64,000 nucleotides of DNA from Chitinophagaceae bacterium. GTDB lineage: Bacteria > Bacteroidota > Bacteroidia > Chitinophagales > Chitinophagaceae. Under the pieces are notes generated by a model. The model had not been told where the DNA came from. It saw only the letters and a list, made by a program, of their open reading frames with translations, and made no database searches. A program made the position numbers and the translations under genes. Positions 1-9,070 of the stretch are shown here, piece by piece; position 1 is the stretch's first letter, and every line of letters begins with the position of its first letter. Location: NCBI GenBank assembly GCA_016710935.1, contig JADJTY010000003.1, positions 186,001-250,000 of the forward strand, in the 5' to 3' direction.

Positions 1-253
1 TATTTTGCAATAAAGTCATTTCGTGATCCAATGCAGCTTCAATTACATCTTTTGGCTGCTGCCACAAGTTGTAGGTATAATTGGTGCCAATTGGAAAATA
101 ATCCCAGTTCATCCCATTTATGAAAAATGGTTTTCCATTTACATGAAGTACAAATCCTTTGTCTGTTTTTTTGACAATTACTGTTTTTTGCTGGGCGTTG
201 GATGAGGTGGAAATAAAAAACAGGCAAAAAAAGATAGCAAGGCTATTTTTCAT
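1..253 (-). CDS. N-terminal part of a secreted glycosidase-like protein (cut by window edge)
   Basis: The minus-strand frame opens with ATG at 253 and stays open to the window edge, giving 84 codons. It begins with a signal peptide (MKNSLAIFFCLFFIS, then an Ala-Gln junction). The mature part reads VLHVNGKPFFINGMNWDYFP, a pattern typical of the start of the catalytic domain of glycoside hydrolases related to families 2 and 5, where the 'own name' of the substrate-binding barrel starts after 'V.G.PFF..G.N'. The catalytic residues lie outside the window, so the hydrolase call is an inference. The protein would be exported to the periplasm or outer surface. Confidence 0.6.
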   Translation of the reverse strand, partial: MKNSLAIFFCLFFISTSSNAQQKTVIVKKTDKGFVLHVNGKPFFINGMNWDYFPIGTNYTYNLWQQPKDVIEAALDHEMTLLQN

Positions 254-741
254 ACAACAAGCTTATTTATGACTTAAATGCAGCCTTGTTTTTAAATAAG
301 GCCGGCTTTTTTTTGCAATCGATAATCAGCTATTCTTATTAATGGATCAATAAAAATAGTGAGCTTAAAAATACCCTTACGAATACTTCTTTTCAAATAA
401 ACAGCTACATCAATACTACTACTGACTATGAAAAAAGGGATTATTCAGCTTAAAATCAATACATCAATACTACATCTGACATTTTATACTGTCTTTCAAT
501 AGGTTTTAATTCTTTTTCAGGTAGTTATCAAAATGGATTTTGTGTACCGCTTGCCTTAGGCTCCTTTGGCAGTAACCGCTCTAAAGCTAAGAGTTTGCAT
601 ATATTTCATCACTCCAACCTGATAGACGATCAAATCCGGGCTAACACATATTATCCGGAGGTAATAAAGCCTGAGAGATAAGGAAAATTCCGTAAAGCTG
701 ATACTTTGTATATTCGTAAAATGAAAGCTATCAATTAAGAA
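254..741. other. AT-rich intergenic region without a recognisable gene
   Basis: This 488-bp gap lies between two divergent genes. No frame of plausible coding quality is visible. It contains a 13-bp direct repeat (ACATCAATACTAC at 407 and 461). It probably carries promoters for both flanking genes, but no full TTG-N19-TAnnTTTG pair was found. Confidence 0.4.
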
Positions 742-1758
742 ATGAAATCTATTGATCATATTACTTTGGCAGAAAGTACAGAAACCGGCACTACCGGTAT
801 TTACCATTTAAAACGCATTTGGAGTAAGGCCCTGGCTGGTCAGGATATTACCAACAATTACCCCGATGAAGCAATTTTGGATAATGCACTTATTGATATT
901 TTAGGTATTGGCCTGCTTCCCGCCTACGAATTTTTGTATGGCCAAAAACCAGACTTTGAAAGTTTTGAAAATTGGGTAATAGCCCATGCAAACGGCCATA
1001 TTAATGCTGAAACTATAAAACTATGTAATGCGCTTTTTGAAAAAAAAACCATCAATCAACAAAATAATGCAGCAGATGTATTGACTGCTGAAGACCTTGC
1101 TTTTTGGGATGAACAGGGTTATGTAATTTTGAAACAGGCCATAACGCAACAGGAATGTGCCATCAGTCGCAAAGCCATCCTGGATTATCTTGACATGGAT
1201 GAACAGGATGAAAAAAGCTGGTACGGGGATAGCAATAACATGCAGGGTATTATGGTAACTTTATACCGGAATGCTGCTATTGATAAAAACAGGTATTCGC
1301 CCAAAATAAGGAGGGCTTTTGAGCAGATCTGGAACCGTACAGATCTGATTGTAACTACCGATAAATGTGGTTTTAATCCACCCGAAACTTCCACTTATAC
1401 ATACAGGGGTACCGGGTTACATTGGGATGTAAGTTTGGCCACCCCTATTCCATTTGGAACACAGGGTATTTTATATTTAACCGACACTGTTGCTAACCAG
1501 GGTGCATTAACCGTAGTGCCCGGCTTTCATAAAAAATTAGAAACCTGGCTAAAAGAGTTGCCTGGAAATATTCATCCCAGGGAAGTTGATCTTTCAACAT
1601 CGGGTACCAAACCCATAGCAGCCAATGCCGGCGATTTTATAATATGGAATCATAAACTGCCACATGGCAGCAGCCCTAACAAAGCCAGCCTGCCAAGAAT
1701 TGTACAATACATAAATTGGTATGCACCTTTAGCTGAGCTACCAAAGGATTGGGTATAA
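742..1758 (+). CDS. phytanoyl-CoA dioxygenase (PhyH) family protein
   Basis: This 338-residue protein is a member of the non-haem Fe(II)/2-oxoglutarate oxygenases of the PhyH type. Residues 115-330 form the double-stranded beta-helix core. The iron ligands are H227 and D229 in GLHWD and the distal H308 in LPHGS; R319 is positioned to hold 2-oxoglutarate. Residues 1-105 are an extra helical N-terminal part. No signal peptide is present, so it is cytoplasmic. The start at 742 is preferred because an upstream ATG at 721 runs into a stop after six codons. The substrate is unknown: PhyH members hydroxylate acyl-CoAs, amino acids or secondary metabolites. It stands alone, facing a convergent FKBP gene 29 bp downstream. 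Confidence 0.85.
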   Translation: MKSIDHITLAESTETGTTGIYHLKRIWSKALAGQDITNNYPDEAILDNALIDILGIGLLPAYEFLYGQKPDFESFENWVIAHANGHINAETIKLCNALFEKKTINQQNNAADVLTAEDLAFWDEQGYVILKQAITQQECAISRKAILDYLDMDEQDEKSWYGDSNNMQGIMVTLYRNAAIDKNRYSPKIRRAFEQIWNRTDLIVTTDKCGFNPPETSTYTYRGTGLHWDVSLATPIPFGTQGILYLTDTVANQGALTVVPGFHKKLETWLKELPGNIHPREVDLSTSGTKPIAANAGDFIIWNHKLPHGSSPNKASLPRIVQYINWYAPLAELPKDWV

Positions 1759-1787
1759 ATTTTCATTGTTTCTTCCTTCAGTTTAAC

Positions 1788-2750
1788 TCAATTGGATGAA
1801 GGAGGCTTTGCCGCAACCAGTTCCACATCAAAAATCAAAACAGAATTTGCCGGTATTCCTTTAGGGTTGGCCGCATTGCCTGGCCTGCTTTGTGCGCCAT
1901 AAGCCAACGAAGATGGGATATAGAAAGTTGCTTTTGATCCCGGCTTTAAATAACCAATACCTTCATCCCATCCCTTTATAACACGTCCGGTGCCCAGCAC
2001 AAAAGTAAGCGGTTGTACATGTTTAAAAGCGCTATCCAGGTTACTATCGAATACGGTGCCATCAAGCAGTGTTCCCCTGTAATTCATGGTAACCATATCG
2101 CCGGTTTTGGCCAGCGGGCCACTACCCTCCTGCTGTATGGAATAATACAGCCCAGATGAAGTTTTTATGGGATTGAGCTGATTGCTGTTGAAATAAGCTT
2201 TCAATGCATCATCATCGGGATTTTGTACAGGCTGTGGTTCCTGCAGGGCCTTCATCATCGCAGCCTCCCGCTCTTTTTGCAGCTGCTCTTTGGGTATGAT
2301 GGAAACGAGGCGGATATTGTATTGTATCTTATCGCCCGGTTTAATAAAATCGGGCATTTCCTTTTTTGTATAATCAAACATAGATTTTGCATCTACCATG
2401 CAAATGATACTGTCTCCCGGGGTCATCAGTACAAGTGCTTCCATGATATCGCCTTTAAATGCCGGTTTACTCAAACTAAATGCGGCTGGCTTACCCTTAT
2501 TTAACTGGCTGCTATTGTACATAAACCGGTTGTTGCAAATGGCTATCATATGCATCATTACATCATCACCTTCCTGTGGGCGCTGTGAGGTGTTTTTATT
2601 TTCTATAAAAACATATTGCAGTTTGGGATTGATGGTGGTAAAATTGTAAACACGCTTTGCTCCAGGTGCAGCAACTGGTTTGGTGATCTGCGCTTTAGCA
2701 AGTATGAAAATAAAGCAGGCTAATAAAAGAGAAGCATTTTTTTTGAACAT
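1788..2750 (-). CDS. secreted FKBP-type peptidyl-prolyl cis-trans isomerase
   Basis: A 320-residue exported protein-folding enzyme. An N-terminal signal peptide (residues 1-20) is followed by a divergent FKBP-like domain (about 55-150) that keeps the 'EGD.V..H' and 'PGDKI.YNI.L' strands but lacks the active-site pattern. A linker rich in charged residues follows, then a canonical FKBP domain (about 205-315). The second domain has the typical core: V-FDS, FVLGTGRVIKGWDEGI, PGSKATFYIPSSLAYG and IP-NS-LIFDVEL. The tandem layout, one degenerate and one catalytic domain, is common in Bacteroidota and in Mip-like isomerases. It should act in the periplasm on proline bonds of exported proteins. Confidence 0.92.
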   Translation of the reverse strand: MFKKNASLLLACFIFILAKAQITKPVAAPGAKRVYNFTTINPKLQYVFIENKNTSQRPQEGDDVMMHMIAICNNRFMYNSSQLNKGKPAAFSLSKPAFKGDIMEALVLMTPGDSIICMVDAKSMFDYTKKEMPDFIKPGDKIQYNIRLVSIIPKEQLQKEREAAMMKALQEPQPVQNPDDDALKAYFNSNQLNPIKTSSGLYYSIQQEGSGPLAKTGDMVTMNYRGTLLDGTVFDSNLDSAFKHVQPLTFVLGTGRVIKGWDEGIGYLKPGSKATFYIPSSLAYGAQSRPGNAANPKGIPANSVLIFDVELVAAKPPSSN

Positions 2751-2937
2751 GGGTTACTTGTTTTAAAACCGCTGTAAAAATAAATAAATGTTTGCTTTTG
2801 AATCTTAATAAGAAGTTAAGCCTTCCTGCTCTTTATTTGGAGATATAACAAAGCAATAGCTGCGTTAATTCATGCTTGATAAATTGTATTAAATTTGAAC
2901 AGGGTTTAAGAATAACAATACGCAAAAAAATCGGTAA

Positions 2938-4512
2938 ATGAAAAGACCTGCTACCGGGCTTCATGTTCAATGGTTGCTCATTATTTTATTTTCTGGCATC
3001 CACACAGCTTCTTTATCTCAAAAGACTGTACAGCTACATTATGCTGTTTCTATACCACAACCTGCCAGCCATGCTTACGAGGTTGAACTGCATTGCAATA
3101 GCTGGAAACAGGATACCATCCTGTTAAAAATGCCCAGGTGGATGCCTGGCTATTACCAGATAATTGAATATGCAAAATCGGTTGGTAACTTACAGGCCAG
3201 CAATGAAAATGGTAAAAGTATTGCTGTAGAAAAAGTAAATGATAATACCTGGAAGATTGCCGGCATTAAAAACAGATCCTTTGTTGTAAAATATACTGTA
3301 GCAACAACAAAACAATTTGTAGCAAACAGTTATGTTGATAGTGCACACGCTTATCTTATTCCTGAAAACACCTTTTTGTATGTTGAAGGCCATCTCAATA
3401 TTCCTGTTTCTGTAAGCCTTTCCTACAATAAGGCATGGACAAAAGTTGCCACAGGTTTAGATGCAGTTGCCGGTAAGGCAAATGAATTTACAGCGCCCGA
3501 TTTTGATATATTGTATGATTGCCCCATTCTTATCGGCAACCTGGATGAACTGCCTTCCTTTTCAGTAAGAGGCATTGAACACCGTTTTATTGGTTACAAC
3601 ATGGGCAATTTTGATCGGACACTTTTTATGAATAACCTTAAAAAAACCGTTGAAGCGGCTGTTAATATTATTGGCGACATTCCTTACAAACAATACACTT
3701 TTATGGGCATTGGCCCGGGCCGGGGAGGTATAGAGCATTTGAATAATACCACCGTAAGCTTTGATGGCAGCGGGCTAGATAAGCCTGGAGCGATGAATAG
3801 GGTACTGAATTTTCTGGCGCATGAATATTTTCATCACTACAATGTAAAACGCATCCGGCCCTTTGAATTGGGACCATTTGATTATGATAAAGGAAACAGA
3901 ACCAACCTGCTTTGGATCAGCGAAGGACTTTCTGTTTATTATGAATATTTGATCGTAAAAAGAGCCGGGCTTACAGATGCTGCCACATTGTTGTTGAACT
4001 TTAACGGCAACCTGAATAACATTGAAAATAATCCCGGCAGGTTGTACCAGTCTCTGCAACAGGCAAGTTACCGCACCTGGAGCGACGGGCCTTTTGGTAC
4101 ACAAGGCGATGAAAAGGGAAAGACGATTTCTTACTATGATAAAGGGCCGCTTGTAGGAATGTTGTTTGATTTTGAAATACGGAATGCCACTGAAAATAAA
4201 AAATCGCTGGATGACGTAATGCGCCTGCTGTATTGGAAATACTATAAGGAGAAGCAACGTGGTTTTACAGAAGCCGAGTTTCAGGCTGTTTGTGAGCAGG
4301 TAGCAGGTATTCCGCTATCAGCCATTTTTGAATATGTTTACTCAACCAAAGAACTTGACTATACAAAATATCTGGGTTACGCCGGTTTAAAAATTGATAA
4401 GCAAAGTATTGAATCGAATGACAAGGGAACTCTACAAAAATTCAGCATAAGCAAAATAGACTCTCCTACTCCTTTACAATTAACCATTTTAAAATCGTGG
4501 CTGGGAGAATAA
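2938..4512 (+). CDS. M61-family metallopeptidase (glycyl aminopeptidase-like), PDZ region missing
   Basis: A 524-residue secreted protease with a signal peptide at about 1-28. The M61 N-terminal beta domain (30-200) contains MPRWMPGYY, a hallmark of the family. The zinc site is HEYFH (H295, E296, H299) with the third ligand in WISEG (E329). The usual M61 protein is about 580-630 residues, with a PDZ domain after 'KYLGYAGL'. Here YLGYAGL is followed after some 15 residues by a tail (PTPLQLTILKSWL) that normally lies after the PDZ domain, so the PDZ appears to be deleted. No frame change is seen. A TAAATTTG box at 2890-2897 is a candidate -7 element. Confidence 0.88.
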   Translation: MKRPATGLHVQWLLIILFSGIHTASLSQKTVQLHYAVSIPQPASHAYEVELHCNSWKQDTILLKMPRWMPGYYQIIEYAKSVGNLQASNENGKSIAVEKVNDNTWKIAGIKNRSFVVKYTVATTKQFVANSYVDSAHAYLIPENTFLYVEGHLNIPVSVSLSYNKAWTKVATGLDAVAGKANEFTAPDFDILYDCPILIGNLDELPSFSVRGIEHRFIGYNMGNFDRTLFMNNLKKTVEAAVNIIGDIPYKQYTFMGIGPGRGGIEHLNNTTVSFDGSGLDKPGAMNRVLNFLAHEYFHHYNVKRIRPFELGPFDYDKGNRTNLLWISEGLSVYYEYLIVKRAGLTDAATLLLNFNGNLNNIENNPGRLYQSLQQASYRTWSDGPFGTQGDEKGKTISYYDKGPLVGMLFDFEIRNATENKKSLDDVMRLLYWKYYKEKQRGFTEAEFQAVCEQVAGIPLSAIFEYVYSTKELDYTKYLGYAGLKIDKQSIESNDKGTLQKFSISKIDSPTPLQLTILKSWLGE

Positions 4513-4587
4513 CCCTATGTTAGTTCTATTCTAAAATATATCATCACTCATTTTAATTTATGAAACCGAATGATGATATGTTTCTTA

Positions 4588-5100
4588 TTATTTAACTACT
4601 GTAAGGATTTCATTTGCAGTATTCATTTGCAGGTAATTCATCAGTTCACTATGAGCCACCAGTGAATTTACCCTTTTTATACTCATGCGCCCGGTTAATG
4701 CATTGTAGGCCCTTGACCGGTTGGTAACAAAAAGTCCGTCCATATAGCTTTCTTCGCCACTTTTGGCCAAGTCGAGTACGTTCAGTTGAATCACATTTTT
4801 GCTTTGTTCGCCCGGATAATTATTCTCCAGCCATTTTGCATCCTGCATTACAATCTTGCCATCTTTTGCAACACGTACGTTAATTTTTTTAACGCCATAA
4901 TATTTTGTGGTGCCCATCAAATAAGAAGAATGGGAATACCCGGTAAACTTTCCTTTCTCTTTCCTGATCACGATTTCGTATTCAAGAACTTGTTTAGTGG
5001 AATCATTGTACATGGTCCCTTTCCAAAGACCGGTTATATCCTGGCAAAAGGCAAATACTGGGCAGCATAGCACTGCAATTAAGAGGGTAATGGGTTTCAT
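4588..5100 (-). CDS. secreted protein of unknown function
   Basis: This 170-residue protein starts with a clear signal peptide (MKPITLLIAVLCCPVFAFCQ). The mature part begins DITGLWKGTMYN, which resembles the start of small lipocalin-like or beta-barrel secreted proteins found widely in Bacteroidota. Alternating strands follow (EYEIVIRKEKGKFTGYS, INVRVAKDGKIVMQDA). No catalytic motif was recognised. It is a single gene between convergent neighbours. Its 5' leader, AAAACCCAACCCAATG, is identical to the leader of the unrelated gene at 54186-54800. Confidence 0.75.
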   Translation of the reverse strand: MKPITLLIAVLCCPVFAFCQDITGLWKGTMYNDSTKQVLEYEIVIRKEKGKFTGYSHSSYLMGTTKYYGVKKINVRVAKDGKIVMQDAKWLENNYPGEQSKNVIQLNVLDLAKSGEESYMDGLFVTNRSRAYNALTGRMSIKRVNSLVAHSELMNYLQMNTANEILTVVK

Positions 5101-5335
5101 TGGGTTGGGTTTTGAGGGTAATTATATTCAAATAACGTATAACTGTATTATTTTATTTTAGGAATGCAGGCTTTTTTCATATAATTCTTTTTTAATTACT
5201 CTGAATCAAGGCATTAGACAGGTAGGTAATTTTTGGATACCGGTAGCGGGCTATTGAAACACTGTACCACTCCCGGGTAATTATTTTAACCTCACCTTTT
5301 CAACTATTCATTAACTTTCAGTTAAAATAACAGGG

Positions 5336-8300
5336 ATGAACATTAAAAAAATACTGCTGCTGCCTATAACGGCTTTCACTTGCTGCATGCTGCATGCCCA
5401 GGATAAAAAGGACGCGCCAAAATGGGATGTAAGCAATCCACGGGGTACGTACAAAGAAGTAAATTTTACAACCAGCGAAGGCACCTGGATGAACCTGGAT
5501 GTATCGCCGGATGGCAAAGAAATCATTTTTGATCTGCTGGGTGATATTTACACCATGCCCATTACCGGCGGCACTGCAACTGTGCTAAGAAGCGGCCATG
5601 CATTTGAAGTGCAGCCACGCTTCAGCCCCGATGGTAAAAAAATATTATTTACTTCAGATGCCGGTGGCGGCGATAATATCTGGGTGATGAACCGGGATGG
5701 AAGTAAAGCCACGCAAGTGACGAAAGAAAGTTTTCGCCTGCTGAATAATGCTACCTGGAGCCCAGATGGAGCATATATTGTAGCACGCAAACATTTTACC
5801 AGTACCCGTTCGCTGGGCGCAGGTGAAATGTGGTTGTATCATATCAGTGGTGGTGGCGGACTGCAACTTACGGCTCGTAAAAATGACCAGCAGGATGTTA
5901 ATGAACCTGTGTTTTCAGCGGATGGGCGTTATGTTTATTATAGCGAGGATATGTACCCCGGAGGCTTTTTCCAATACAACAAAGATCCCAACAACCAGAT
6001 ATTTGTCATCAAACGTTTCGACCGTGAAAAAGGCACCAATGAAACCGTTACCGGTGGCCCCGGCGGCGCGGTGCGCCCACAAATATCGCATGACGGTAAA
6101 TGGCTGGCATTTATCAAAAGAGTAAGAACAAAAACTGTGTTGTATATAAAAGACCTAACTAACGGTGAAGAGTGGCCTGTGTATGATAACCTGAGTAAGG
6201 ACCAGCAGGAAGCCTGGTCGGTTTTTGGACTTTATACCGGGTATGCTTTTACTCCTGATGATAACAACATTATGATCTGGAGCAATGGAAAGATTGTAAA
6301 AGTAGATGTACATGCTGCCAACAAAGCAACGGAGATACCATTTACCTGCCATGTAAAACAACGTATTTATGATGTGCCACGTTTTCAGCAGGAACTGAAC
6401 CCCGAAACCTTCACCGCTCAGGTTATCAGGAACGCCACTACTTCGCCTGATGGAAAAATGCTTGTGTTTAATGCTGCAGGTTATTTATGGAAAAAAACAT
6501 TACCTGATGGTAAACCCGAAAGATTGATCAACAGCAATGATGCCGCTTACCGAACAGCAGGTTTTGAAGCTGAACCATCTTTTTCTGCCGATGGAAAAAG
6601 TATTTTGTATGTAACCTGGAACGATTCTTTAGCAGGTGCTATTTATAAAGTATCTATACAACCAAATAGTCAGCAGAACCCGGTGGGCAAACCGGTTAAA
6701 CTTACTACTGCCAAAGGAATTTACAGGCAACCTTCTTTTTCGCCCGATGGCAAATGGATGGTTTTCAGAAAAGAAGGCGGTAGCAGTAACATGGGATCCG
6801 GATATACTGCAGAGCCCGGCATTTATACCATGTCTGCGGATGGAACTAACGAAAATTTTGTGACCGGTCGCGGCGATCTGCCACGTTTTAATAACAGCAG
6901 CGACCGCATTTACTATCAAACCGGTGGTGGCTACGCCAGCAATAAACCCGATGGACGGGATGAACGCATTCACCTGAAAAGTGCCTATGGCGGTCAGTTC
7001 ACGGTATCGCCCGATGAAAACTGGATTGCCTTTATAGACCTGTACCAGGTATATGTTGCCAGTTTCCCCAAAACAGGAAGAACCATTGACCTGGGTAGTG
7101 GCACTAAAGAATTTCCGGTAAAAATTGTAAGTAAAGATGCCGGAACCAACCTGCACTGGAGCAGCGATAATAAAAAATTAATGTACACATTGGGTAGCCA
7201 GTATTTTACTATTCCACTTGAACAAAGATTTGAATTTATTGCCGGCGTTGCTGATTCTGTTTTTAAAGTTCCCGAAAAAGGAATTGACATTGGCCTGCAG
7301 TTAAAAACTGATAAACCTGCCGGAACCATTGCATTTACCAATGCAAGAATAGTTACCATGAATGGAAATGAAGTGATAGAGAATGGTACGTTGCTGGTGG
7401 AATCAAATATTATTAAAGCAGTTGGTAAAACCGGGGAAGTAACTATACCTGCAGGTGCCAGGCAAATTGATTGCAGCGGTAAAACCATCACACCCGGTTT
7501 TATTGATGCACATGCGCATGGCAATCATTTCCGCAGTGGTTTGATACCGCAAAAACAATGGCCTTATTATGCAAACCTTGCCTATGGTGTTACTACCATG
7601 CACGATCCATCTGCCAACAGCGAATTTGTTTTTGGCTTGAGCGAAATGGTAAAAACCGGCGATATGGTTGGTCCACGTATATTCAGCACCGGTACCGTTT
7701 TGTATGGTGCCGATGGTAATTTTAAAGTAGTTGTTAATAACATTGATGATGCCCGCAGCGCATTACGCAGGATAAAAGCATTGGGAGGGTTTTCTGTAAA
7801 AAGTTATAACCAGCCACGCCGTGAGCAACGGCAAATGATCATGCAGGCAGCGCGGGAATTAAATATGGAAGTAGTGCCCGAAGGCGGCTCTTTCTTCTAT
7901 CACAATATCAGTATGATCCTGGATGGTCATACTACTATTGAACATAATTTGCCCGTGGCTCCTTTATTTAATGATGTGGTGGAACTCTGGAAAAACAGCA
8001 AGACTGCTTACACGCCTACCCTCATTGTAAATTATGCAGGCCTCAGTGGTGAATATTTCTGGTACCAGCACAGCAATGTTTGGGAAAAAGAAAGATTGCT
8101 TCGTTTTACTCCAAGAGCGGTATTGGATACCCGCAGCAGGCACAGAACCATGGTACCCGAAGAAGAATATGTAAACGGCCATATCCTGGTTTCAAAAAGT
8201 TTGAAAAAACTGGCAGATGTTGGTGTAGCCGTTAACATGGGTGCACACGGACAGTTACAGGGCCTGGGTGCTCACTGGGAAATCTGGATGATGCAACAGG

Positions 8301-8629
8301 GCGGTATGACCAACATGCAGGCTTTGCAAACAGCAACTATTAATCCAGCATACAGCCTGGGTTTTGATAAATGGATCGGTTCTTTACAGCCCGGCAAACT
8401 GGCCGACTTACTGGTGATGGATAAAAATCCGCTGGATGATATCCGCAATACAGAGACCATTCGCTACACCATGATAAACGGACGTTTGTATGATGCAGAC
8501 CAGATGCATGAAATTGGAAACACCAGTAAACCCCGCACAAAATTTTACTGGGAGTTTAGTAAGAATGCCGATAGTTTTCCCTGGCATGATGCAACACAGG
8601 AGGAAGGTTGTAGTTGTGGAAAGCATTGA
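5336..8629 (+). CDS. secreted beta-propeller (PD40/TolB-like) and amidohydrolase fusion protein
   Basis: This 1097-residue exported enzyme has a signal peptide (1-22), then a series of PD40/TolB-type propeller blades (about 40-640) marked by repeated 'FSPDGK', 'SPDGKWMVF' and 'SADGKSILY' motifs. The C-terminal part (about 660-1070) is an amidohydrolase barrel. It opens with TPGFIDAHAHG, giving the metal ligands H726 and H728. Later metal-site histidines are in TIEHNLP and in the MGAHGQ strand, and the C-terminal 'GSLQPGKLADLLVMDKNPL' segment is typical of the superfamily. The product belongs to the known group of imidazolonepropionase- or prolidase-like amidohydrolases fused to a TolB propeller. 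The substrate, likely a peptide or cyclic amide, is not known. Confidence 0.9.
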   Translation: MNIKKILLLPITAFTCCMLHAQDKKDAPKWDVSNPRGTYKEVNFTTSEGTWMNLDVSPDGKEIIFDLLGDIYTMPITGGTATVLRSGHAFEVQPRFSPDGKKILFTSDAGGGDNIWVMNRDGSKATQVTKESFRLLNNATWSPDGAYIVARKHFTSTRSLGAGEMWLYHISGGGGLQLTARKNDQQDVNEPVFSADGRYVYYSEDMYPGGFFQYNKDPNNQIFVIKRFDREKGTNETVTGGPGGAVRPQISHDGKWLAFIKRVRTKTVLYIKDLTNGEEWPVYDNLSKDQQEAWSVFGLYTGYAFTPDDNNIMIWSNGKIVKVDVHAANKATEIPFTCHVKQRIYDVPRFQQELNPETFTAQVIRNATTSPDGKMLVFNAAGYLWKKTLPDGKPERLINSNDAAYRTAGFEAEPSFSADGKSILYVTWNDSLAGAIYKVSIQPNSQQNPVGKPVKLTTAKGIYRQPSFSPDGKWMVFRKEGGSSNMGSGYTAEPGIYTMSADGTNENFVTGRGDLPRFNNSSDRIYYQTGGGYASNKPDGRDERIHLKSAYGGQFTVSPDENWIAFIDLYQVYVASFPKTGRTIDLGSGTKEFPVKIVSKDAGTNLHWSSDNKKLMYTLGSQYFTIPLEQRFEFIAGVADSVFKVPEKGIDIGLQLKTDKPAGTIAFTNARIVTMNGNEVIENGTLLVESNIIKAVGKTGEVTIPAGARQIDCSGKTITPGFIDAHAHGNHFRSGLIPQKQWPYYANLAYGVTTMHDPSANSEFVFGLSEMVKTGDMVGPRIFSTGTVLYGADGNFKVVVNNIDDARSALRRIKALGGFSVKSYNQPRREQRQMIMQAARELNMEVVPEGGSFFYHNISMILDGHTTIEHNLPVAPLFNDVVELWKNSKTAYTPTLIVNYAGLSGEYFWYQHSNVWEKERLLRFTPRAVLDTRSRHRTMVPEEEYVNGHILVSKSLKKLADVGVAVNMGAHGQLQGLGAHWEIWMMQQGGMTNMQALQTATINPAYSLGFDKWIGSLQPGKLADLLVMDKNPLDDIRNTETIRYTMINGRLYDADQMHEIGNTSKPRTKFYWEFSKNADSFPWHDATQEEGCSCGKH

Positions 8630-8646
8630 TATCAGACAAAAAATTT

Positions 8647-9009
8647 ATGATAATGACCCCAAAGCAGGTTGTTGAAAAATGGGTGGAAGTTTTTAACCGG
8701 GCAGATGCGGATGCCATTGCAGAACTATATGCCGATAATGCCATCAACCACCAGGTGATGAATGAGCCATTGATGGGCAAAGCTGCCATCAAACACATGT
8801 TTGCAACTGAATTTGCACATGCCGGTATGGTTTGTATTCCGGATACTATTTTTGAGACCGGCGACTGGGCTATTCTGGAATGGAAAGACCCCAAAGGGTT
8901 ACGTGGATGTGGGTTCTTCCATATTAAGGATGATAAAATAGTTTTTCAACGGGGTTATTGGGATAAACTTTCATTTTTAAAACTTTACAACCTACCATTA
9001 CCCGCTTAA
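8647..9009 (+). CDS. SnoaL/NTF2-like family protein
   Basis: A protein of about 120 residues with the cone-shaped NTF2 fold. The pattern VVEKWVEVFNRADADAIAELYADNAINHQ is the family's first helix pair followed by the strand with the pocket residue. A longer frame begins with TTG at 8614 and would overlap the amidohydrolase gene by 16 bp, but ATG at 8647 or 8653 is more credible. The gene follows the amidohydrolase by about 20 bp in the same direction, so the two are probably co-transcribed. NTF2-like proteins may be small hydrolases, isomerases or binding proteins; the role here is not determined. Confidence 0.82.
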   Translation: MIMTPKQVVEKWVEVFNRADADAIAELYADNAINHQVMNEPLMGKAAIKHMFATEFAHAGMVCIPDTIFETGDWAILEWKDPKGLRGCGFFHIKDDKIVFQRGYWDKLSFLKLYNLPLPA

Positions 9010-9057
9010 ATTGTTAGCCTGGATCATCAAAGATTAGCCCATCCCCCCAACTAAGCG

Positions 9058-9066
9058 TATTTTTGC
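9058..9066 (+). promoter_or_regulatory. candidate -7 box (TATTTTTGC) before the helicase gene
   Basis: TATTTTTGC fits the Bacteroidota -7 consensus TAnnTTTGC exactly and ends 4 bp before the ATG at 9071. A transcript from it would start at or next to the start codon, so the mRNA would be leaderless or nearly so. No TTG at the usual 17-23 bp upstream spacing was found. Confidence 0.4.
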
Positions 9067-9070
9067 AGCT

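Noticed and set aside
3775..4257. 160-codon minus-strand frame within the M61 gene
   Set aside because: Shadow of a well-supported gene; no independent motif.
6785..6800. GGATCC in the amidohydrolase gene as another palindromic insert
   Set aside because: Only the 6-bp site matches; the flanks differ from the tRNA insert core.
8614..8646. TTG start extending the NTF2-like gene into the amidohydrolase gene
   Set aside because: The extra residues (WKALISDKKF) do not fit the family start; two ATG codons follow at once.
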